Shown here piece by piece: positions 54,182 to 64,000 of a stretch of 64,000 bases of DNA. The position numbers and the translations under genes are program-made. The stretch is taken from NCBI GenBank assembly GCA_023078555.1, contig CM041198.1:12305374-12369373 (forward strand), given 5' to 3'. The DNA comes from Ulva prolifera. Its lineage: Eukaryota; Chlorophyta; Ulvophyceae; Ulvales; Ulvaceae. Each line of letters starts with the position of its first letter. The first letter of the stretch is position 1. The notes beneath the pieces were generated by a model that saw nothing but the letters and a program-made list of their open reading frames with translations, was not told the origin of the DNA and made no database searches.

Positions 54182-57100
54182 ATGGCAGCGACGGCAGATG
54201 GGCGGTTGGTTCACGAGCTGATCGTCAAGCGGCTGTTCGAGGTGTCGGACGACTATGTGGCCGACGCCGCGCAACAGGTACAGCATTGCCAACAATTTGA
54301 ACTCGAACGTTGTTTTCTGGAGCTCAATAGTGGTGTGCCCGTGTTGCATGCATGCCTTGACGCACTGTGTCACCGGCTTTCGCATCAGCTTGACAAAGTT
54401 TTGCAGAGCGAGCCGCTGAAGCCAGGGGAGCAATTCAAACATGTCCAATCAGGTATAGTCATGCTTGCCAAACATGCTCCACAATTCGCGGTGGACTCAC
54501 TGGAGGAGTGGAGAAAGCGCAAGGTCGAGGAACTCCAAGAAAGAGGCTTAGTGCTTACTTCGTCCAAGAGAGGCCTGGCGGCAGTGAGATTCTCTGCCCT
54601 GTGTATGATATGATGGCAAGTGTGCTATGTTAATTTACAAGCTGATGCACCCCATGATACCAGTGAAGTGATGTAGATGGAGGGCATTGTCTTCATCACG
54701 ATGATGATGCTGCTGGACGTCACGGTGAACATTAATCTGGACAGTGCCACACTTGTGCGGGAGCGTGCCCTCGATATAATTTTGCGAGCGGATCGATTTG
54801 TGAGTGATCTCACGGACCACCGGGAATTTTTGATACAGACTTGCAAAGATGCGATTGGTGCTATCTCCAGGTGCATCCCTGTGCTACAACTCCCCGTATG
54901 TGCAACTTTGTGCGCAACTCAGGTGCTGGGTTCTCTTCGAAGTTCAATGCGTCAATCCGCTGGTGACATTGCGTGACAACAAGTATTGCTTCAGGATCCA
55001 GCTTCTGCCCTTGGCAGAGTCTTTCCAAAAAAAGATCAAGGAGAGACTGCACGGCGATGGCACGTCTAGAGAACAGATATATCAGTTGTGCAAAGGCATG
55101 TATAGAGTTCGATTGCCCATGGACAGCGCTGCTAATGTTTCGTCTGCTGTAGCTGCCATGCGATGCTTTAACCCGCTGCAACCAGTTTGGAAAGATGTAC
55201 ACAAGAAGAGCCGAGTGCAGCATTGCCTTTGCCAGATGCTCTGCTCAATACTGCAGCCTCTGGTTAATGATGGTATGTGTCCACAGGCGCAGCGTATGCG
55301 GGGGCTTCGGTCCAGGATGAGGATGCGAGCTTTTTTTGCAGGCCTTCCCATGAGCAGTGGGATCCCCAGGCAACATCCAGCGCTGCGGGAATGGTATGAT
55401 ATGGTACAAATCATGCTGGACGAGCTCCTTGTATGGGTTGGCAAAAAAAACAAGCATTTTCAGGCAGGGTACCCGCTTGCTGCGAGGCTTGTATGCATCT
55501 GTATACAACAGCCAGATTATGAACTCGCCAATTTCTACACGTTCATAGAGAAGCTGCACAAGCTTATGCGTGACACAATCTTCTCTGATGCGGTGCGCCA
55601 GCAGCTACATCCGCATGGATTGTTGTCAAGCCGGGTCCCTGTACACAAAGGTTCTCATAAGTACAGACTGCTTCGCCTGTATGTTCATGCTTGACTGCAT
55701 GTCGTTCATGGCGCAACATGATCACATGTTTCTGGGCACTCCTCAAGAAAGGACGGCAGACTGAACTGCAAATCTGCAGGCAAACCGTTTGATCGGCTTG
55801 GAATGCTTGGCACAATGTGCTCGCAGCTTTGCTCAGAGTCACAGCACAGCTCAAGGTTTCGAACATCGTCTTGTGAAACTGCTGGAGCCTGTGATTGTAT
55901 CCATACGTAAGGGCAACATTGCGTCACATCCTAAGCAGTTGGCAGTGGTACATCAGCTGTGCTTGGAGTGCATGTCGCATGCCCCGCAGTACATTACGCA
56001 GCTACTGGTCTTGCTGATTAAGCATGATGCTTGGGAATGTGCACTGGAGGGTGTGCGTGCAACATTCGCGATCATGACCCGCTCTGCTGCACGGCTATCT
56101 CAAATTTATGTTTTTGATGAGGTAAGTCCAGCACCCTGGTGCTCATCCCACTGAACTTCGATGGGCAATTTTGAATACTGTTCAGAGCATCAAGCACTGC
56201 TCATCATGTCTCACACGTGCATGCAAGAGAATCTGCGCATTTCAGGATCACGGGAACACATCAGAGATCCTGGCAGAAGAAGATAGCATGCCGCGTGACG
56301 CGCGATCCTCAATGCAAGGCAGTGTCGCCACATCAGTTCATGGGGGCACTATTGAGTTGCCATTTGACACCACAGACGGTTGCCTGGACCGAGCATTGGA
56401 CGTAATCCGCCGTGGCTCACATCCATTGGAACTGTACACCACACCGGGGCTGTACCTTGAATTCCTGGAGCCGGTTGGGTATTTGCTGCAGAACTGCTGG
56501 AAGCTGCATGGCGAACGGCTGTTGGGCAAGCCCACAGCAGGCAGCGATGGCCAGAACGTGAGGACATTTGCACTATCCATGAAAGTATTTGAGGATACCA
56601 TACGCTTGGCACCCATCTGCGAGCCAAGTAGCTGGCTTGATAAGTCAGGCTGTGCGCTAACCATCCATCATAAATTTGGCCGTGCACCTTGTGCCGCCAC
56701 CCAATTGATGTATTTGCTCCTTCTCATTCCATCTGCATCGCCTAGATACTGTTGCTAACAAAGGCCATGTGCAGACAAGATGGCAGAAAAACTTGCGCTG
56801 TTAACTGTCCATGCTTCCAAGAGCATACGAGATGTTGCACGCAAGGCACAACGCCACTTCATTCAGGGGCGCCCAAAATATCGCAATGCGATTATCGTGG
56901 CCATGTGCCTTCTTGTCAATCGAGTGCAGTGGAGCGAGCGGCAGCATGAAGACATTTCCGCTTCGCTGCTACAGCTGATACAGCACTGGCGCACAGTTCT
57001 GATCCGTGATGCAGAACTCCAAGAAGCCGAGCGCTCTGCAGGCACCGCCTCAGGGGCAAAAGGCCTGGATGTTGCGACAGTCGAGGGCTGTGGCTTGCTG

Positions 57101-60100
57101 ATGCTATGCTCCGCATCAACGATCATTCGCCAGATTGGCTGGCAGCTGCTGCAAGAAGTCCGAATCCTTGCAATGTGTGTCCCTGTGAGGTGACGCTTTG
57201 CATGTGATTTGCACGGCCAGACCTACCACATGACCTGGCATTCTCAATTTCGGCAGGTTAAAGAAGATGCTCGCAATTTAACGGCACATGCAGGGCAGAA
57301 GCGCAGCATCGTGATCACGGCAGTCAGATATCAATATTTGCGGCAACAGTGCTTGAACAAACTGGTGCCGATATTGTACATCAGCATGCATGGGGATATG
57401 GTACCTTTGCGCATTTAATGAGGCAGTTTAAAGAGGTCCCCAGTGATCTCAGTTTGCTGGATTGCCTCTCTGCTAGCGACAATAGGCGTTGTGGGGCTGT
57501 CCTCCCACACCTGCTGTCGCACTTGCAGGTCATGTGCCCTCAAACAGCACAGAGCTCATACGAGCAAGTACGGTATTTCTTGCCTGATGCGCTGGGAAGG
57601 TGCACCGTTGGGTCCAACAGGCTCTTTGACTACTGTGCCTCTGCAGGTCAGTATGCACATGATGTCGATGACCAAGCAAGAAGGCCCGGCTCCAAATCGG
57701 GCCTCATATGCAATTCCGACCGACTCCATTGCATTTGAACAGTGGCAGCTCTACACAACTTTCTTGATGGCATCAGAGCCGTATCCCAACGCACGACGGC
57801 CTGCAAATGTTCGGTCTGCTGATGAGTTGCTGACGCACCTGCTGTCCGTACTGCGAGGCGGTATTGAGGTTCACATGCAAGCTGCAACTGCAGCCTTAGG
57901 GGCTTGCCATCAAGCGAATCTGCAAGTAGTGCTGCAGGTGTGACAGCTTTGTGATGTCTGTGACTCCCTGCTCCGAGTCCTTCTCCAGATTTGAAAATAT
58001 TTTGCATGTGCCTGGCTGCTGCCACCTATGAGACATGGTCAAGTGTTGCAGCATTTGTTAGATATATACCCGGACACTCTTGGGGAAGGTCACAAGAAGA
58101 CGCCAAAGCTCATCAAGAGGGAAGAACTGCGCACGAGTATTGCACAGATCTTCTGCAACTCTGCGTCCCTGCTTGCTGCTGATTCTCTGCACCACAGGCC
58201 AGCGCTGGCGGCACACTATGTCCGCTTCCTGAGTCTCACCCTGCAGCAGATTGCAAATGCACCGCAGTCCACTGATGTCATTGAACTCAAGTGTTTCATC
58301 TGTACTGTGACACATGTGATTGCACAGCAAGACAAAGCCGTTGCCGCTATGCTGACTCCCGAGATGCGCGGCCGCCTTTGGGCAGCTGTTCAACAGTGGA
58401 TGGGGGCACGAACGGATCTGCGCGGTGACGAGTCAAGACTGATGCGGTTGTCAACGGCACTGCCGTCCGTACGGGGTAGCAGCTCTGATGTGCGATCAAC
58501 ACAGCCATACATTCGCAAAAACTTGGAAGCAATGAGGTTGACAGGCTTTCAGGTGTGTCTTGCACTGTTGTATCGCTTCTGTGGAAGTGGTAAGAGCTTG
58601 AAGGCCACATCTCTAAGTTTTTTCTGCTCAGCGCTGCAGCAGATGATCGCTATTGCAGTGGGAGCGCTGACGTGTCGCATGCAAATATGCTTGTATGGAT
58701 CCACCTGGAACTGCTCAGTGTGTCGCCACCCATACTGCCCCAATTGCAGGCGATGGCCTCCCTCCTCAGTGGGCCTCTTTGGGATGACGATATGCGGAAA
58801 CAGGGCACAGCTCTGGCGTGGTTTGACGCTGCTCTCTCCAGCCTGCAGCCACAGCGTTCAGAGCTACTGGGTTCTGTGCCTGCACCCTGCCAGCTGGCGC
58901 AATTTGCACTTCGCGACATGCTTATACATAATCCTGATCTGCGTGGAGCATATCTTGAGCGTTGCTACTCTCGAGAGCCGAAGCTGGCAAAGGCTTACTT
59001 CCACACCTGCGCTGGCATCTGCGTGCAGATGCATGTGGACGGTCGCCTCTTGTCTGTGTGGAAGTCACATGAGCTCATTTCCCTGGTCCTTCACAAGATT
59101 GTGAACAGTAGCGAGGCCGTGCGGAATGATGCCCTGCAAGTGCTGCAGGCACTCATGGATGGGGTACTGGTAAAAGACCAGAAGCGTCAGGTGTGTGCCC
59201 TGCATGAACAGGTCCACGCATACAAAACACGTGATAGCACAGCTGTTGTGATATCTTTCCTGGAGGTGAGTGCTGCACATGGCATCTCCCATGATGTAGC
59301 TTGACACAAGATTCTGACGCGAACTCTTTCAGCCGCCACTCTGCCGGTCCATCAACAAAGGAGCTTTGCACTATTCACTTGGCCCTGCATGCAAGTGTAT
59401 ACCTCACATCAGCTTGAGTGCCGATGCCTATCTGCAGCCAGTGCGGCAATACTTCCGCTGGGCTGCAGCACGCACGTGCAGGCAGCACTGTTTGGCGCAT
59501 GTTCTTCTTGGCTGTAGGCAACCTCAAGTATTGCAGTGGTTATTGGGCAGCTGCAAGACAGTCAACACCAATTTCAGCTGGACCTGAGCAGCAAGCTTGC
59601 AACGCAGTATGCTGAATTAGCACCGAGCTTGACCCGAGAAGTGCTGAGCCGACAGCTGCGCCTAGAGGACCACATGCTTAGACAATACGTGCGCGCCTGA
59701 CCTGCAGCACTTGTTTGACATCTGTGCACGTGTATAGGCCGTGTATACTTCACCATTGTGCTTCCTCTCCAGGTGCTACGATGTCTGTCGCCTTGGCTCG
59801 AGCACATGTCACTAGCGCGGAAGTGGGAAGGTACCAAGGCTGGAGAGGTGCTGTGGCTCGCCTATCAGATGACACAGAAACATGGACAGCATTGCCCAAA
59901 TGAGGTGCAACAGCTTTGGAACACGATCGCCAGCAAAGCGGACAACGTTGCAGTTGTCGTAGACTTTGTCATTCAGCGCTCAACAGAAGAGCTGGGGGTG
60001 GAGAGTAACTGTCGTTTGATGGTATGGCATCTTGATCAGAGCTGTCTGCTGAACACAGGGGTGGCCATTGACAGCAATGCACCCATACCTGGTGGCAGTG

Positions 60101-63100
60101 GCCGCTTCTTGGTGACATTCATGATCAGTATGGCGTGCAGGATTCCCTGGATGTGTCGAAGCGGATTTTGCTGTTCTGCAGTAACCAAAACCCACAACTT
60201 GTGGTGGATGAACTTATGTCAGAGTGCGCACAGCTGATCAATGAAGAGGAGGTGTGTCCTACCGGTCCGCAGCGCAAGCTCAGCAGCATATCAACCTTCC
60301 ATGCACAGGTGCGAGTTCCTCGTGCTACTCTGCACGCGGTGCCTTGCACACTGCGACTATTGTGTGGTGTGTGACAATTGCAACCCAATAAGAACCATCA
60401 TGATGCAATGCGTTGACACTGCACTGCTCTCTCACTTCCTGCACATTGTGTTTTGTGTCGACCGTAAACGTTCCCGCCCATGCTGCAGTTTGGCAGGACA
60501 GAAGGTGCATCTGTGTGTGACAGCGCTGGGAAAAGCAGAGCTCTGGACATGTCACAGCTGATGTCCAATACGGCGCAGTCAGATTTGAACAAGATGTGGG
60601 ACACATTCTCTACAGGCTCGCAGTTCCATTCATTTCCGCAATCAGAATCAGTCATAACATCCGGTGTGTTTGTAACAGGGGCTGCTTCAGCTGTCAGTGG
60701 TAGCCGTTCTTATGCTGTGAGTGCAGAGCACAGCTCCTTCAAGTCTGGTGTTCTACCTACCCCTGTTCATGAACGGTGCGCTTCGAGCTTCCGAACTGTT
60801 TGGTGCCCATTCTGTATATCCTCTGGATCCATTGCTGTGCAGGAAACTCACGAGGGATACGAGCTTCTGCTCCGATGAGCTCAACGGTGGCGGAATTCGG
60901 GCCCCCAACCGGGCTGAGCTTGCGTTGTGCATGCTGGCAGAGCTGTCACACCATCATGCAGATGCATTTCGGGGGCATCTTCCTGGGCTGCTGCTTGTTT
61001 GCATTATTGAGATGGACAGCGCATATGAGCTGGTGTTCAAACATGCCCATCAGGTGTGCATGCTGCCAACACACAAGCAATCTCTGGTCCGTAAATTGAA
61101 TGGCAGAGGCTGACTCATTTCATGCAATGTCATCTGAAGTTTTACTTTCCTATGGTACAGTGTGATCGTTGCGAACATGTACAGGCTGTACACGAAAGCA
61201 TTGTAGGTTCTATGTGCTATTCATTGTTTGTCTGGTGGTTCTTCGTGCGTATGTCTACAGCGTCAGCATATGGCAAGTGCTGCCGGAGCCTCAAGGGAAA
61301 TGTGACATTGTTACCATCATAATCTGAAGTTCCCTGACATCCGTGGAATGATTAGCGGACTTTTCACTGGCACAATGTAGGTTCTCGTCAACCTTGTATA
61401 CGCAATGGCTGTGCGCAACCTGGAGGCACACGCTGAGAGTGGCTTGACTGAAAAGTACCAGGCGGTCGCTGCTGTTGTCCAAGAGATACAAACTGCGGCT
61501 TTGTCCCCACCGCTCTGGCCTGCCGAGATGATAACTTTTGAAGAGCCTCAGGGTCACACATTTCCTGCACTGCAGCGCCTCGTGACACAGATTGTGGACT
61601 GCATGTTTTTTGAAACAGACCTCAAGGCACGGTGGGTATGTTGAACCCAATTTCGTGCCAGGAGATTGTCAGTCATGGCTCATCTGTTGTACATTGACCA
61701 CCACAGGCTTTACGTTGACTGGCCTCTTTTGTGTGTAGACTGAAGAAGCATTGAATTGGGCAATGCATGTGCCAAGCCTCGCTGTTGCGCAGCGGTGCAT
61801 GCATGTCGCTCGGGCTTTGGGCCCTCAAATTAGTCCATCCCTTGTTCATGTGCTTCTGAGCGCACTCATGCAGTGTTACCTGCATCCGTCCGTAACGTCA
61901 TTTGACTTCACATCACAGCTTCTCCTGGCTCTTCTGGAGCTGCTGCGTCACAGTCAAGCTTCAGAGGTCAACATGTATCCACAATTGTTTTGGGGCTGCC
62001 TTGCGTTGCTGCAGACAGTACATGTGCCGGTGTTTGCACTGGTTCTTGTTGTGCTGGATGCACTGCTGTGCCGCCTTCAGCTGTGGAACCTGCCTTGTCA
62101 GCAGATCATGCAAGCTGGTGCATGCATGCCTCATGTTGACACCGTGTTGCCGTCAGGTCCGTTCTCTTGTGTATAATGGAAGTAATAATGCTGACTGTGG
62201 GATCATTTAATCAATCTGGATGCTGGCTTTCTCTTGAACTCTTGATCTACATACATGCAAGCAGTTGCATGAATGCAGGCGTGCTGGACCTGAAGCCCTG
62301 GGTTCTGGGATGCCATCTTTTCGACCTGCCACGGCTTTCATTTGTACAACAGCTGCTTTGGAAGGGCCTGCTTCATGAGCGCACATGCATGGTCACTGTG
62401 CAAGTTCTCACCAGTATTCTTTGGCAACTGGAGGCGTGCCTGTCACCACACCGGTCCAGCAGCGGTGTGACAACATTCCAGGCCGGGATAAAGGATGTTG
62501 CGGCGGGAGCTGGTCTGGCGAGTCCAGCAGCCGAAGGGATGGGAAGGATCATGGGACAGTGCTCTTACCAGCTTGTTGCATGCCTTGTGTCAGGCCTTCC
62601 CTGGGTGTTGGCACACCGGCATGAGTCCGAGTCGCGAAACCAGGTGTGCCTAGCTTGTGTTCCAGTGCATGGACGCTACAAGAGCATGTGCTATGACCTC
62701 ATCGGTAAGGAAGTTTCTGTGATCTAGACTGAATGTACGCATGCAGGTAGTTTCATTTTGCAATGCTGCAGCCGGAGCATGCATGGCGTATGGTGCAACA
62801 GAGGTTGCGCCGCGCATCACGGCCATCGCAGCTGGGCCACCTGAAAACATATCTAAGGGCTCTGCTGGGCTACAGAACTTGTTGACAAATTTTGCTGGTC
62901 CCTTTGTGACGTCATTTTTACCTGAGCATGCATCACTTGTGTTCGTGTTTTGTGCCCGCATGCTCATCATTGGGCCTGACCGGTACCAGCATGCATACTT
63001 AATGTTGCTGGCCTGCATCTACAGATCACCACAGCTGAACTTGGGAGGATTTGGTGAGTCTGCGGAACACATTTCTGTCTTGCGGACATTGGTGCTCCTG

Positions 63101-63373
63101 ATTGAAAGTAGCAGAAATGCAGAAGCGCTGTCTGTGCTAGATATTGTGCTGAGCCACCTGAACGCAAACAAAGACAGTGGGACGCGGGGGCGAAGGGATA
63201 TGGACGCTACAAAGTTGCCTGCAGAGTTTCTCCCAGTGCCTGGGGAATGTAACAGCTGCAAGGCTGTGGTAGATGCGCTGAAACAGTGCGTTGCAACCTT
63301 GAAAATCCCCAACACCAGCCTTTCAGGGTGGTCGAATAGATCGCGTTTTTTGCCCTTTCTTAGACAGGATTGA
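54182..63373 (+). CDS. FRY: FURRY-family cell morphogenesis protein (Fry/Mor2/Tao3), 20 exons
   Basis: Exons 54182-54583, 54677-54870, 54995-55272, 55342-55592, 55780-56121, 56246-56627, 56775-57174, 57294-57567, 57647-57937, 58052-58552, 58750-59190, 59518-59688, 59773-60021, 60099-60251, 60489-60742, 60843-61053, 61381-61635, 61739-62117, 62279-62643 and 62747-63373 keep one frame, giving about 2,140 aa, the size of plant homologues. Family-conserved stretches include AMRCFNPLQPVWKDVHKKS, WSTIASKP-like LWNTIASKADNVAVVVDFVI, RAELALCMLAELSHHHADAF, VLVNLVYAMAVRNLEAH, EEALNWAMHVPS and MYPQLFWGCLALLQT. FURRY proteins are giant HEAT/Armadillo-like scaffolds for NDR kinases with MOB, controlling polarised growth and division. 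Donors after 56627, 57567 and 60742 are weak and chosen by phase. The C-terminus may continue past 63373. Confidence 0.9.
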
Positions 63374-64000
63374 TCCTTAGCTTTGTCAGTCAGGCAGAGT
63401 TATATACATCAGAGATGGAGGTGTAATGGTACCATGATCAGTTCTGTTGCAGGTGCAGCTATCCATGTCACGTTCGCAAGTGCTGCAGCTGACCTGCAGG
63501 ACATTCAGCATGTGCTGCAGTAGACCGAGCGATCGTCCTTGGCAATTACTAATTTGACATATAATTTTGCCCATTGCTTTCATGGACACCGAAAATGTCA
63601 GAATGACACACTGGCGCATATGCAGCAGTGAAATGGATGATCCAAAAGCTGTCAAAATGGTGGCAAGCAGCTGTATATGCTGACATACCTACGACGACCG
63701 CACGTATCTACGTTATAGGGTTTGCCAGTTATATCTTTTAAGGCCAGGCGTTTTTGGAACAGTGTGGAGTCAGAACGTGATAAACAAAAATGTTCTTCAA
63801 ATGCCTGGCATGCTGGCCTAAATTGCTGCAGGATGTACAATTGGCTGAAGTGCGGGCCCCAAACAGGCACTGCCCGCAATTTGCAGCATTTGGGAAAAAA
63901 TTGTATGCATGCCACTTTACATTGGACTGCCTGTATCTGATGTGATCTGGCATATTGACCTTTCATGTACGGACTGTCTCTGCCTTCATGAAGTCAACAG
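63374..64000. other. Downstream of FURRY, nothing assigned
   Basis: A short frame after an acceptor-like GTTGCAG at about 63452 (AAIHVTFASAADLQDIQHVL then stop) could be a final FURRY exon, but no donor in the right phase was found. No other gene is seen to the window end. Confidence 0.35.

Overview
The window is nuclear DNA of a eukaryote, most likely a green alga. All recognisable genes are split by many short GT-AG introns with TGCAG-type acceptors. Gene content points to the green lineage: a tandem AP2-domain transcription factor, an ABC1-family kinase with a transit-like N-terminus, a plant-type FURRY protein and PEX14. A CDKL kinase, from a family tied to cilia and flagella, suggests that the organism or a recent ancestor makes flagella. 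The species cannot be named from sequence alone.

Left part (1-16.9 kb), all on the minus strand: a partial double-AP2 transcription factor, an ABC1K atypical kinase, V-ATPase subunit d, a TEY-type MAP kinase and a UCH-L3-like deubiquitinase. There are also two weak small-gene candidates. Then comes a gene-poor stretch (16.9-23.5 kb) with a GC-rich, frameshifted retroelement-like remnant.

Centre (23,464-35,685): a 12.2-kb tandem array with an exact 1,909-bp period. It resolves into two modules in the order A(BA)6. Module A (756 bp, seven copies) has about 28-bp imperfect terminal inverted repeats. Module B (1,153 bp, six copies) lies between them. The whole array is bracketed by the same 6 bases, GCAGGC, as if the entire structure, or a shorter A-B-A ancestor, had inserted as one transposable unit and then expanded. 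The copies look identical, and no convincing coding gene was found inside. This is the most unusual object in the window.

Right part (36-63.4 kb): a CDKL-like kinase (+) starting 318 bp after the array, PEX14 (-), a Rossmann-fold oxidoreductase (-), a three-RRM hnRNP Q/R-like protein (+), LEO1 of the PAF1 complex (+) and a 20-exon FURRY gene (+). Exon joins were chosen so that reading phase and family motifs agree. Two stand out: a 12-nt microexon in the ABC1K gene, and a GC-AG intron in LEO1 that carries a perfect 21-bp hairpin. The genes are ordinary housekeeping and signalling genes and do not form one pathway; none is operon-like.
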